DNA from: Platerodrilus igneus
Taxonomy: Eukaryota; Arthropoda; Insecta; Coleoptera; Lycidae
Length of the DNA stretch: 64,000 nt
Assembly: GCA_036346225.1 (NCBI GenBank)
Contig: JARFIW010001082.1
Location: forward strand, 6,324,001-6,388,000
Direction: 5' to 3'
A program made the position numbers and the translations under genes. The notes under the pieces are model-generated. The model was not told the origin of the DNA. It was given only the letters and a program-made list of their open reading frames with translations, and made no database searches. Of this stretch, positions 11,582 through 23,819 are shown piece after piece (within the stretch, counting starts at the first letter, position 1; every line of letters begins with the position of its first letter).

Positions 11582-12061
11582 GCCGATTGAAGGTGCGCCA
11601 GGTAGCTGAGACAGTAGGCATCTCAAAAGACCACGTGGGTCACATCCTGCATGAAATTTTGGGCATGAGAAAGCTGTCGGCGCGGTGGGTGTTGCGTTTC
11701 CTCACTCTGGACAACAAGCGCAACCGGCTTCGCCACGGTCAAATTGGTCGAATTAGGCTACGAACTGCTGCCCCATCCACTGTATTCGCCAGATTTGGCC
11801 CCGTACAACTTCTTTTTGTTTCCAAACTTGAAAAAGTCACTCGTCAGGCAGAATTTGAGTCAAATGGGGAGGTCATCGCCACCACGGAGGCCTACTTTGC
11901 AGACCTTGAGAAAACGCATTTTTCAGACGGGTTAAAGAAGTTGAAGCATCACTGGGTTAAGTGTATCGATCTAAAAGGAGACTGTTGAGAAATAAATTGC
12001 TACTTTTCCAAAATTTTCGTTATTCTTTTATAGGCTAAGTACTTATTCGACCACTTTCGTG

Positions 12062-15000
12062 ACATTGTCAAGGTTTTGACTCATGTCAATTATAGACAGA
12101 AAGCAATGCTCAAATTTACGGCTATAAGTCAAGTATTAAATATATAAATATATAGTTAATTACACAATTCCATTCGGTTCTAAACATGCAATTTGACATC
12201 AATTTCATGTTTCAATAACTCATATCTAACAAGCTACCTTCCCACATCAAATCTTTCGAGTTGATTAAGATGGCAAGTACGATAGCCCAGAAGTAACCCC
12301 CATGTATATACTACTTTGTTGCAAGACACCTTTTAGCTTTATTGAAGATGCGCGCATGCACAATCATATGTAATGTATTACGTTGTTCTGGTGATTTACG
12401 ACAACGAGATAAACATTTACTTTATTATATTTCTAATACGATACGATCCAAAACACATATTATTAATTATAATTCCAACCATAAAACCTCCAATAAGATC
12501 ATATCTTATAATATACATTATGACTAATATTATACAAAGCACAAACAGGCAGAAACAAGTAAGCAAAACTTGATGGAAACACAAACAATGTTGTAGAGGT
12601 TGAAGAGTAAACCTATATTAGTTATAAATAAAAACCTTCAGAATAATTGCAAACAGAATCGGTTTAGTTTAGTTAGACCTTTCGAATCTACTCTCAAAAT
12701 GTGCTATTTTTACACCAAATTTAAATGTTAATACAATGGATCATAGAAACATTACTTCAACATACCATTGTCCCAGAATTGCAATAACGTTGACAGACTC
12801 ATCATTTAATTCAAATTTTCACATACTTTGACCAAAGCTATTGAATTATTGGGTTATCCAAAATATGTGTACCTTATTTTAAGTTATATAAGTATTACAA
12901 ACTTCAAAAATTCTTCAAGACTTGTTTTGAAGAGGTATAAACATCTATCATATTTATTTATCAATTGCATCAAAAACTATTGCTGTTATATAAGATGAAT
13001 GTTATAATATATGTAGATGAAATCTAAACGTTTTGAGTAACCTAAATATCGTTTGGTATATTTCACTTTAAAGTAATTTAAAAAATTTACATAAAGAGAA
13101 TAAATTAAGCAACTTTTTATAGTTAATCAGTTAAAGGCAACTCTGACCTACATTAATAACTAAATATACAGAATTTGATTACATGTAATATCAAAGCATT
13201 TGTGAATTAACTAGATAAAGACATAATATAGAAAGCTATAACTGTAAAATGTTTCATCTTAAATTCTGATTGCAATTAATGAAAAAGGTAAATAAAATTA
13301 AAACACAATTTTATACCATCCAACTGTAAGCTACCAGGGTTATATCAATGTGTGTAATTATTATTTACACAAATAAAATAGTCCTTAATGAAATGTATTA
13401 AACAGATAACATAAATAGATGATGTACTTGTTTTTGAACTAGATGTCCACAATAATTATTAACTTGCCTCTGCTACTACACCCAATAAATACGTGCAATA
13501 CAATTTTGTTTGTAAAAGAAAAATAAAGCAATAATAGTACACACGCACCACAAAATACTAATTTAATCACTTGTGTACATTGTAAGTTAACCAAATTAAG
13601 TTTTTGCAATGTACAAACTTGAAACGTAAGTATCTATTTGTTATTACTTATTTATCAGCTATCTGTCGTTTGATCACTTCTGCCATTAGTTTGTTCGTGT
13701 ATATCTGCCAGGGACGGAGTTATGCACCTGTAGCAACTGCTAGGAGTACCATATGTTTTGCGACAGTGTTTTAAATACTAAAAGTTTATCTATTACGACG
13801 GAAATATAAAAGCATACTTAAATTTTTCAGCGGAATATTATTTGAAGTGCATAAGTTTGAGAATAGTATTAATACATTAAATAGCAAATATTTCTGTTCT
13901 CTACTGCAATAGATTATGGCAGCACTATTGTAAAAACCTAGTGTCCTTTTAAATCCCTCCTTAGTAAAAGCTTTAAGCTTTCTAAAATGTGCTTACCTTG
14001 AACCTAAATTTTCTTCAATTCGTGGATATATACTTATAATATTGAGAATTGACGGTCAAGAGAGTATTAAGTATTAAATATTTTGCATACATGTATCTTC
14101 CTAAGAGTAGCTGCCACTTTAATCATACTTCAATCTTCAACAGTTGTGTGGAGCATTCTGGACTATTCTCTCATCACAGCAGTTGATTGTATGAGTAAAA
14201 TGCATAAGACAGTTTCGACATTACTAGACTATACTTACCAGTCATATGCAAACAAGTCTCAGATATTCCCGATTTAGAATCAGTTGAAATGGTGAAATTG
14301 AAGCTGTTTTTGTTTCACTACAAGAAATATACAGTTCGGTTAACTTCCAGTATGTTATGCATTTGTCATCTTTGTAAAGATTTCAAATTTTATGTTACCA
14401 ATTGTTTGCTTGTGTGAGTTACGTTAGCATTTAAATAATCAGAATACAAGTGAATTTAAGGAAGTGATCATAGTTATTAAGGTATTAATAGAAACCAAAA
14501 TAACTGGATTTCTTTTAAGTTTGTATTTTTATATATTTTAATTTGTTGGGTACGATTCGAAAAATGCTATAATTTACTGTAACTACAATATTCAAAATAT
14601 CCTGATTTGAAAATAAGTGTTCAATGTAAAGGAATTATACAGTAGGTCTTTTACTTGAGCAATTTGTTAAATTTATTTGTTAGTTTTTTACATATTCCCC
14701 CTATTTGTATATTTCAGTACTATTCTTCAATGCCATTTCTTCGAATTTGTTACGTTCACTTTCCTATTTGAACTTTTGTCTCTTCTTTAAATAGTTAAAT
14801 GTCACATTACCAATATTTTCAATTATTCTAAGCCTATAGTACATCGATTTAGAACATCCACTTTACACTGCTCTATTTTAATACTACAAACTGTGGCATT
14901 GCTTATCTAAACATATACTTCATATTCAAGTTGACAAGGTGGTTATCAATAAGTTTAGTCGTTCGTTGAATTGTATTACATTTGCTTTGTCCTCGCAAAC

Positions 15001-17395
15001 AACATTTTCACGAGATCATCTATAATTAAGCAAACAATTACAGGAATATTTCTTGTAATAGTGGCAGCATCCGTGTATTTGGTAGGTACCCTTTTGGCAA
15101 AGAGTTACTAACCTTTTTATCTGTTTTAGCTCGTTTTCGATTACGTTTTACATTCTTACACACGATGTCTAAGGATTCTACGAAATAGCTTGGATTTCTG
15201 AAATTTGATAACCACCTCCAACATGTGTGGTTCATTGTGAATAAGGAAACCACAGATACATTTTTGAATATCTCAAGTTTATTAACACATGTGGATTTAT
15301 AAAGTTTTTAAGACTTCCATTTGTAAATTTTGGTACTCAGCTATTAACGACAATTAGTTATTTATAGAAATACTTATTATAAGGTTATGCACAGTGGGTA
15401 ATACACTATTTTCTAATTCTTTGCAACATGCGATTTTGAAATAATTTTCTTGTCATGCAACTTTAATTACAGTATAACATTTTAAATTGTGTAATTTACA
15501 ATTTTTTACCTTTTAAAGAAATATTGTATATTTATTATATTATACACATGCAATTTTGGTACCTTGTGGATTGCTTTATAAGCATTATCCTAGAGTTTTA
15601 AAATCTTTGGTACTTCTATTAAATATAGTATCTAGCTTATAAAATATTCCACCCTATCTAAGACTGTGGTTTTACTAATGCGGTAATTTTAGTAGTATTT
15701 AAGTTAATTCTAGTGCTGGTTGTATCCAAGGTACACTGTTGCTATTTTGTAGTAGTATAGCGACCATATAAGTATTTTAAACTGCGCACCTATTGCAAGC
15801 TTGTACTGTACCGTAGCTACTTCTACATATGTTGATACTGATAAACTTATCTAAAATTTCTTAAATAAAGAAATCAAAAAGGATAATTTTCTTATTTCAG
15901 CAGTACGAATTGTTTAGTTGGGTTTATTTTGGTTACCCACTCCCAATCTGCGATTGTTACTAGTTACGGCATCCTAGTCTTGTGACGCGGTGGTTCACCG
16001 TAACAAATTATTTTTAAAATTTGTTGATCAAATATGTCACATCATAATAACCAAGTGCTGCTGTTTTTTAAAAAGAAGAAAGAAAACCTGGTTTTTGAGC
16101 TTTCTGATTCACAGTCCCTTTGATCTGTCAAATTGTAATATTCTTAATTTTGAAATACAAATGAATCTGAAGTTATTCACACATCACAAAATATCATAAA
16201 TAAAATTTTGTGTCTAATTGAGACATTTATAAGTTTACTAATAATATTGAAAGCTGTTTAACACTCACTTCAACTATACAACTGCAAATATAGTGTAATT
16301 GCATATTGTTAAGAAACCATTTATAGTGCAAGTTGAGGATGTCACATTAGCTCATTTCTGTTTTATTTTTAATAATGATTACCCCATCCATAAATTTATT
16401 TGTCTTATTTTCATGTTTATAAAATTTCTTGATTTCTTAAAAATAAAACAAAGTTTTTGTCTGCAATTTGAGATTTGTTGCTGTGTGACATAAAGAGCAC
16501 AGGGATCGCAAGTGACCCACATGTTGTCTGGGCCTGTCAAACTATTTACTATCATAATTTTAAAAATAAAAAACACGACCATTTAGATAAATTTTACATA
16601 AATTTAAAGTTTTAAGTCTAAATGCTTTGCTTTGAACGGGGCTAGTGATGCTAAACTTCAACATTTGTAAAAAAATTTCAGATTTGACAAAATCTTTGTT
16701 CAACTGAGAACAAAATTATAAATTTTCGAAAACATACAAACAACAATAAGTATTTTGTATAAGAAGTTTACTTTCTCTACCAGTTAACCTAATATTTGTA
16801 GACCATGACATTTAAACATCAACGGTGACAACTGCATCAATTGAGAACCTTTTTTAATCTCACGCTAATTAAGAATTATCTTTGCAGATTATGTCATAGG
16901 ACATTCCACTGTAAGCATAGAAAATGATGCAGCTGGAAATACAAATTAAGATGTCATATGCAATACATTTGCTACTTCAAATCTTAAAAACAAAGTCTCT
17001 ATATATTTTTTTAAATAAATTTTTAATGCATTTATTGTAGTTGTTTAGTATTATACAATGAAGTACAAAATTAAATTGATGATATAAAAATACAACATAT
17101 GTTTACAAACCTTTAATATGACTAATTCTACTATTGGTACAAAATTAAACATCGAAATGACAAGAGAGTTTGGTTCTTTATTAAATGCTAGCAATTCAAT
17201 TTAAGTTGCTAACATAAGTATTAAAGTGCAGTTATTAATATAAGAACTATCAACAAACGGTAATATAATCCCTAATTTTCATTTATATATAATCTGTATT
17301 CTATACAAAATTTATGATCACCAAAGAGTAAAGATGTACACGACTGTAGCTGGGAAAATTCATTAATCAAACTGGTCCAAATAAAAATTGGTTAA
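12062..17395. other. AT-rich DNA without recognised gene
   Basis: I read both strands and found no domain, RNA gene or clear repeat. The open frames here are short and low in complexity. This could be unique intergenic or intronic DNA, or repeats too old to recognise. Confidence 0.5.
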
Positions 17396-17399
17396 TTTG

Positions 17400-18345
17400 T
17401 ATCAAACATGCCGTTAACTTGGGATTAAATATTCGACATTGCCAAAATTATAAACAACTTGTAAGGGAATTTCTACAAGATGGCAAATTTATTGCCATCA
17501 TAACTGATAAAGTTTCTGAAAAACAAAGAAAATCTCTTGAAGAAAAATTATTGGGCATTCAAGAAACTGTGAAAATATTTCAAAATGAAAATTATAAATT
17601 ACAAATGAAGCTAGAAGATTTGGAAGGTTATACACGAAAAAATAGTTTCTGAATACATGGCACTGTTAAAGAAGGTAATGAAAATCTGAAGCTTAAACTT
17701 ACCAATGTTAATAATTTAAATTCTACAATTTTAGACATCAATATAGAGAGAATAATATCCAAAACATGATTTTCAATAAGACAAAAATTGTTCAAGGGAA
17801 CTGGCATTCGAATTACAGGGAATATGACTAAATTCAAGTAGACAATATACCAAGAAAATGTAAAGAAATATGGTATGGGTGAAGTATGGTAATATGTTTG
17901 TGGCTAGATGAGGTAATATATCCAAAATTTGGGATTTTCACCTCATAATTTAATTTGAATAATTTACATTACAACTACTACTTGCTACTTTGAAATTAAG
18001 TATAATACTGATACAACTAGTATTACAGAAAAATCAGTAAAATCTAATATATCAAATTCACAAATTGAACTACAATATTATCAGTTTATTAGATGTGATC
18101 ATCTGACACATGGTGGTGTGTGCATTTTAGAGAAAAAAAAATCTTCAATATTCAAGTTATTAACACTGCAAAAAGTATGTAGCAACATTGGAGAAAACAA
18201 AACTAAATTCTAATTCTTTTATTATCTGTACATTATACAACCCCAAACATTCACTGTATAATACATTTTTAAATGGTCTTCAGAATTCATTGGTATATGC
18301 TTTAACAGTAAACAAATTGCATTCTAGTTATAGGTATTGATATTG
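17400..18345 (+). pseudogene. LINE ORF1 coiled coil and endonuclease remnant
   Basis: The frame from about 17419 encodes a coiled-coil-rich segment (EKLLGIQETVKIFQNENYKL) followed by DLEGYTRKNSF and, after a stop, IHGTVKEGNENL. This is the layout of LINE ORF1 proteins, where a coiled coil precedes an RNA-binding core. Farther on, HLTHGGVCILEKKK (near 18108) and SFIICTLYNPKHSLYNTFL (near 18220) look like pieces of an APE endonuclease. Stops and frameshifts are frequent. The family differs from LINE A, which starts immediately downstream. Confidence 0.5.
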
Positions 18346-19187
18346 ATTATTTGGTGTGAAACCTGCCAAAACAGAACTATATTCCATTGTGAAACCTATA
18401 AACATATTAATGAAGTTTCTCGCATTAAGAGAGTTTTTTGCAGCATGAAGACCAATTTTAATAAGCTTAAGCTTACATTGATCCAATATCCAAAATTCTT
18501 TTCGAGTGTAGACTTCAGGGTAATTCATACAGGAGCAGAGGAAGGGAATTTGAGTGTGGGGATAGTTATGCGAAAAAAGATAGACACTGTAGAAAATTAC
18601 TTACAAAAGAACGAAACGGTACTCAAGGATAAGATTAGAATCTAAACCGGTAAATACAGTAATAATACAAATATACATGCCCACCTCTAGGTACAGTGAT
18701 GAAAAAGTAGAAGAGATCTACAAAGATATTGAAGACACACTAAGATACGTAAAAGAACATGAAAATTTAATAATTACAGGGGGATTTTAATGCAGTGGCA
18801 GGCGAGGGTAGGGAAGGAGTAGCAGTAGGTATATTTGGTTTAGGCTCGACAGGGGAAATAGGCTGGTAGAATTTTGTGACAAGAACAATTTAATCATCAC
18901 AAACACATTACTTCAACATCATGCTAGAAAACGATATACGTGGAAGATACCAGGAGATATTGGAAGATATCAGATAAACTACATTCTTGTTAGACAACGG
19001 TATAGGAATTAAGTAAAAGACTGTAGAAGCTACCCAGAAGCAGATATAGACACTGACCACAACATCGTAATTATGAAGGCCGCATTTAAATTTAAAAATT
19101 TGAAAAAAGAAACGGAAAAAGGCACTTGGACTTAAAGAAACTAAAAGATAAAGATATTCAAGAAAGATTCGAAAAAAGTCAAATGAA

Positions 19188-20027
19188 TTGCTGAATGATA
19201 TCGGGGAAATATCTGATACTAAGGAAGTAAAAACAGAATGGAATAACATTAAATCCAGCCTAGATATGACGGCCAGAGATAGTCTGGGGTATACACAAAA
19301 AGAAAATAAGAAACCATGGATAACAAAGGATATCCTGAATTTAATAGAAGAAAGACAAAAGTACAAAAATAAATCAGACGAAACAGGCAAACAGAGATAC
19401 AAAGCCATAAAATGGGAAATTATTCGCAAATGCAGGAAAGCTAAAGAACAATGGATTGATGAAAAGTGCAAAGAGGTACAAACTAAGATAGAAGTAGGAA
19501 AGACAGATGAAGCATACAAACTAATTAGAATCAATTTTAGGGATATAAAACCGTATAGCAAAAATATAAGGGGCGTGGGAGGAAACGTCATTATAGAAAA
19601 TTTAGAGAAAGTGGGTAGATGGCAAGAATATATAGGGAATTTATATGCAGTAGAGGAACTAACTGCATTAGAACAGGAATCAGACATTGAAAATGATGAC
19701 TTGGGATATCCTATACTTAGAGATGAGTTTGAATTAGCATTAAAGGGTCTGAAAAATGGTAAGGCGCCGGGTACAGATAAGGTGCAAGCAGAAACTCTAA
19801 AAGCCGCTGGACAAGCAGTTACAGAACCTCTCTTCCAACTTGTGAGCTATATGTATGAGATAGGCGAGATATCCAGAGATTTCAAACATAACATCATAGT
19901 AACTATACCAAAAAAGAAAGGTACGGATAGATGTGAAAATTTTCGAATAACTTTGACTGCGCACATATCAAAATTATTAACTAGAATTGTACAAAGACGA
20001 TGGAAAAACGAGCTGAAGAAATACTAG
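19188..20027 (+). pseudogene. LINE A RT, N-terminal part
   Basis: An open frame of 279 codons leads from the endonuclease-RT linker into the first RT blocks (LKGLKNGKAPGTDKVQAETL, then VTIPKKKGTDRCENFRIT). The linker is lysine/glutamate rich. The frame starts here only because a frameshift lies upstream; it has no authentic initiator. It ends at a TAG after NELKKY. Copy 3 has the same NELKKY end in its open frame, so that stop is shared and old. Confidence 0.8.
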
Positions 20028-20087
20028 GATAAGACCAATTTGGGTTTAGGCGAAACAGGAGAATATGTGAGGCTATTTTAGCTCAGA

Positions 20088-20672
20088 GTGATAATAGAGA
20101 AAACAATAGAAAAGGGAGAAAGCGTGTATATAGGTTGTAGATCTGGAAAAAGCATTCGACAATATAAAATGGAAAAAATGTTCGAAATACTCAAAAAGAT
20201 TGGAATGAGCTATAGGGATAGACGGATAGTACATAGCTTATACAAAGAGCAAACAGCAGTAATAGAATTACACCAGGAACGTAGAGAAGTAAATATTAGG
20301 AAAGGGGTGAGATTAATTTTTAACTTGTACATTGAAGAGGCTATGAATACTGTCAAATGTAGAAAGATATTTGGAATTACTATGCAAGGACAAAAAATTG
20401 GTATGCTTAGATTTGCAGATAATATAGTGGTATTAGGATCTATCAAGAAAGAGGTAGAAGCTGCTCTTAATGAAATGGAAACAGTTCTAACAGAGAGATA
20501 CGGTAAGAAAATTAACAAAACTAAAGTACTAGTATGTAAAGGAGGGGGAAATAAATCAAAAACAAGAATACAAATATGTAACACGAACTTACAAGAGGTT
20601 AAAGATTTCTGCTACCTAGGAAGCCAAATAACACAGGATTGGAAAAGCATAAAAGACATAAAACAAAGATAA
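20088..20672 (+). pseudogene. LINE A RT, catalytic part
   Basis: This open frame continues the RT through FEILKKIGMSYRDRRIVHSL to the catalytic box MLRFADNIVVLG, where the second aspartate of FADD is Asn. KVLVCKGGGNKSKTRIQICN and NLQEVKDFCYLGSQITQD follow. Loss of an active-site aspartate indicates that this copy cannot reverse transcribe. Copy 3 at 33030 keeps FADD. Confidence 0.82.
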
Positions 20673-20814
20673 GCACAAGGCCGTGCTACATTAAACAAGA
20701 AAAAGCAACTACTGTGTTAAAAAAACAACAAACAGAGAAACAAGGAAAAGATTGTTTAAAACATATGTGTGGAGCACTGCACTGTACGGCTGTGAAGCCT
20801 GAACAGTAGGAGAG

Positions 20815-21036
20815 GTGGATAAGAAAAAGGTTTCTACCTTTGAAATGTGGTGCTACAGACGTATGATAAAGATTTCATGGACAGACAAAGTTATGAACGA
20901 AGAGATACTAAAAATGGTAGGAGAAGAAAGATATATGTGGAAAACAGTAAAAAATAGGAGAGGTAGGATGATAGGCCACATACTACGGCATGAGGGAATA
21001 GTGCAGAATATATTAGAAGCAGAGATAGGAAAATAG
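20815..21036 (+). pseudogene. LINE A C-terminal domain
   Basis: 73 codons with FEMWCYRRMIKISWTDKV, then MIGHILRHEGIVQNIL. This is the conserved tail of this LINE family. The frame stops at TAG 21034, just before an R-R-R-G-R-P-R basic stretch. Confidence 0.8.
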
Positions 21037-21180
21037 AGAAGAAGAGGTAGACCTAGGTTAGACTACTGCACACAGATAGTGAAAGATGTAGGCTATAGGA
21101 GTTTCAGGGAGATGTGTAGGCTAGCTCAGAATAGAAATCAATGGAGATACGCATCCAACCAGTCCCAAGATGGATAAATT

Positions 21181-22215
21181 ATGACGAAGAAAGTAACTGT
21201 AATTAAACATGATGATTATTATAAACAACAAGAATTGGTTGGGCAATATTCTCAAATAATGTTAATTGTGTGAAAGGATTTATTGGAAAACTATTATTTC
21301 GACCAATGTCTAAGTGTTGGGGGATCTTGGCAGCCACAGGCTGCTTAACCCCCTTCACTGAATATCGGTGAAATACGGCATAAAATTACAAAACAATAGA
21401 AGAGGAACCAAGCTGTCTACATGCTATGTTAGAATTTCGGGGAACTATGTAGGCTAGCTCAGATTATAAATAAGTGCAGGTACATGTCCAACCAGTTTTG
21501 AGACGGTAAACCTAATAACGAAATCTGATGATTATTATAAACAACTACAGGTGTTGGTTGTGAAATATCTGCAACTAATGTTGACTGTGCGAAAAGATAT
21601 ATTGGAAAAATATTAAATCGGTAAATGTTTAAGTGCTGGGGGAACATGGCAGCCACAGGCTGCTTACCCTCCTTCACAATGACTGAATGTCGGAGAAGGG
21701 TATATAATTGTTAAAGAATAGAAGGAGACCGAACCGCATCTAACAAGAAAAAACAGCGCCTATGATGAAAGACAACAAACAGAACAAAAGGAAAATTGTT
21801 GAAAGCATATGTGTAGAGCACAGCACAGTATGCCTGTGAAATACGGGCAGTCTGAAAAGTAGACAGAAAAATGGTGGCAGCCTTTTGAAATGCTGTGCTT
21901 CAGATGTATGAGAATGACAGCATGGACAGACAAAGTTAATAACAAATAGGTTATAGAAATAGTAGGGGAACAAAGATATCTGGGGAAAAAATACAAGAAA
22001 TAAAAGGGCAGAATACGTTCTAAGGCATTTTTGGGGAATAGTATGGGATATATTATAAGCAGAGATAAGAAAAAAGAGGTAGATGTAGACCGAGATCAGA
22101 TAGTGATAGATGCAGACTGTGCAAATTTCAGGGAAATGTGTAGGTTAGTTAGGAATAGGAAACAATAAGGGTACGCGTCTAACCAGTTCCAGGACTGAAG
22201 ACCTAATGATGATGA
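21181..22215 (+). mobile_element. LINE A tandem 3' tails
   Basis: After the ORF the 3' untranslated sequence occurs twice (21180-21420 and 21430-21720; both have the GGCAGCCACAGGCTGCTTA palindrome near the end). A decayed C-terminal coding tail follows at 21720-22210. The same order is present, inverted, at 31392-32515. The tandem-tail structure therefore existed before the two copies separated. Confidence 0.75.
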
Positions 22216-23005
22216 AATTATCCCCCATTGCAATGGAAATTAGCACGTGTAATTGGAACTGCTGTGTGTATGGACTGTAATGTAAGAGTGAAGCATTTAA
22301 AAACAACCAACAGTGTCAGTGTAGTGTCAATATGAAAAGTTGTGGTTCTGTCAATTGACAAGAACAAATGATTATTTTAGTGTTAGTACCTATAAGAAAT
22401 ATAAATAGTTCAATCTGTTTAGACCGCTGGCAGTTTATGGTAGCAATGTGCCCCATAACTTTTTTGTAGTAGAATAAAATTTACGAAAAGTTTGGTGTAT
22501 GAGTCAACAAGAGTTTAGCTTGTATCCTTTGCCCCAGATTTTAAAGTCAGTAATAGATTGAAGTCGCACCGCAACGCCGCATTAGTTTTAGTTGTATATT
22601 GAAATTATGTCATAACCAGATGACGAATTATTAAAGCCCTTAATATGGTCCATTAGTTATTAACTAAATACATATCTACAACTAATGTATAACATATGTA
22701 TTACACCTGTGGTTTCTGCAGTATAATGCTATATATTAATCACACTAGGGAATACGAAGAGCAGAGGGAATAATGACTCTTTATTCCCTCGTATAGACCA
22801 ACTGGAAAATAATATTATTGAATCCCAATACCTTTGAAATTTAAAACAAACATCAAATGCCAAATATCAAATACTATGTCTCAATACAATAACACAAACA
22901 ACTAGCTGTGTTGGTTTTCGCTAATTTATTGTAGAATTTCGATAATTTGGAAAGTCAAGTTATATAAATTACGCTCTCTTATACTGATACTTAGTTGTAG
23001 ATAAA
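22216..23005. other. Unassigned AT-rich sequence
   Basis: No gene is seen. A short stem (AGGGAATAA against TTATTCCCT, with flanking ATACGA/TCGTAT) lies at about 22750-22797. It shares GGGAATAATA-type sequence with the larger palindrome just downstream. Confidence 0.5.
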
Positions 23006-23139
23006 GTATAATATACAACTCGCTATAATAGCTATCATTCCCTCGGATTATTACTACACTCGCTCACTTCGTTCGCTCGTGTAGCAACTTTCATCCTCGG
23101 GAATAATAGCCTTCATTATAGCCTTGTTGTATAATATAC
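23006..23139. repeat. MITE-like hairpin of 134 bp
   Basis: The arms begin GTATAATATACAAC and end GTTGTATAATATAC. They stay complementary inward (CTATAATAGCTAT with ATAGCCTTCATTATAG; ATTCCCTCGG with CCTCGGGAAT) to a GC-richer tip (CACTCGCTCACTTCGTTCGC). No target duplication is evident, and no coding sequence is present. Confidence 0.75.
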
Positions 23140-23517
23140 TACTAATGTTGAGGAGTATGAGCCTATGGATACTATAAAAGTTAAACTCTTGCATTAACAA
23201 AATATTATTACGTAAATTAGACATACTTTATATCACTATGGTGCAATTTATAATTCAAGTTCCTGACAAATTAGAGTAAAGTTGACATCATTTTTCCTAA
23301 AATAAACTGGCTTCTCTTTGAATAGTTTTAGACTTCTTGGTATGCTAAATTACATAGTTGCATTCGTGAACATAAAACAATGACACCATACAAAGTGATT
23401 TGTGAAGTTCGTATGTGTCGCCTCGTCTTACACGATTTCTATGCGCATCTATTGTAAGACTTCGTAAAATATAGTTTTATGATAATTCTATAGAGTCCTA
23501 TTGCATAAAATCCAAGG

Positions 23518-23790
23518 GTGCTGAGTAGCGTGGTGGATATGTGTGTGATTACTATGCCTATGGTCCTGGGTCCGAATCCTGACACGGTTCACTTGAACAA
23601 TGTTAGGCAAACATTTCAAAAATATGCCCTTGTTTGGATGAAAGATAAAATGTAGGGCCCGTGTGTGTGTGTGCACGTGCATGCATGCGTGCATGTGGGT
23701 GCACAGGTGGGTACGTGCATGTGTGTGTTGTTATGCACGTTAAAAATCCCTACCTTGCTTGGAACAGCAAGAGTAGAATGAAACTAGTCT
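23518..23790 (+). mobile_element. tRNA-derived SINE, copy with expanded GT tract
   Basis: The head contains TGGGTCCGAATCCTGAC (B box GGTCCGAATCC). The body keeps the family sequence GTTAGGCAAACATTT and CCCTACCTTGCTTGGAACAG. Between them a GTGTGCATGC-type tract has expanded to about 90 bases. Orientation is plus. The open frame on the opposite strand, rich in His/Thr, is an artefact of this tract. Confidence 0.8.
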
Positions 23791-23819
23791 AAATCTTATC
23801 TTTTTTTCTTGTTTATCTT

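Larger units (their letters stand above)
10690..11987 (+). pseudogene. mariner transposase pseudogene (DD34D type)
   Basis: Cut-and-paste transposase remnant. The N-terminal helix-turn-helix half begins at ATG 10690 (then MEKEQYRSVIRFLFLEGKSR) and continues to about 10945 with stops. After the SINE block it resumes at 11571 with LADRRLKVRQVAETVGISKD and LGMRKLSARWV. An internal deletion near 11735 removes the segment with the first two catalytic aspartates and joins directly to a frameshifted VELGYELLPHPLYSPDLAPY. In the last catalytic motif the usual APxD is APYN, so the third aspartate is Asn. The end reads LKKLKHHWVKCIDLKGDC. Confidence 0.88.
10536..12061 (+). mobile_element. mariner-family transposon with two nested SINEs
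   Basis: The terminal inverted repeats are visible. The left end reads CACGAGGGCGGTCCGATAAG then TACTTAGCCT. The right end, reverse complemented, reads CACGAAAGTGGTCGAATAAG then TACTTAGCCT. Without the two SINE insertions (about 620 bases) only about 900 bases remain, so roughly a third of a normal 1.3-kb mariner has been deleted internally. The left flank is TA from a microsatellite; the right flank TA has mutated. Confidence 0.88.
18500..21180 (+). mobile_element. LINE family A, copy 2 (longest copy)
   Basis: Non-LTR retrotransposon, 5'-truncated within the endonuclease. The endonuclease part (18510-19100) has TGAEEGNLSVGIVMRKK, LIITGDFNAVAGEGREGV across one frame break, RYTWKIPGDIGRYQINYILV and DTDHNIV, the catalytic ND and DH boxes of APE nucleases. 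RT follows from 19188, and a C-terminal domain ends near 21035. The element shares its 3' region with copies 1 and 3. Confidence 0.88.

Noticed and set aside
18908..19687. 259-codon minus-strand ORF
   Set aside because: It is antisense to the LINE A endonuclease-RT linker; the lysine/glutamate-rich sense strand creates open antisense frames. The same applies to 20210-20584, 919-1182 and 32867-33253.
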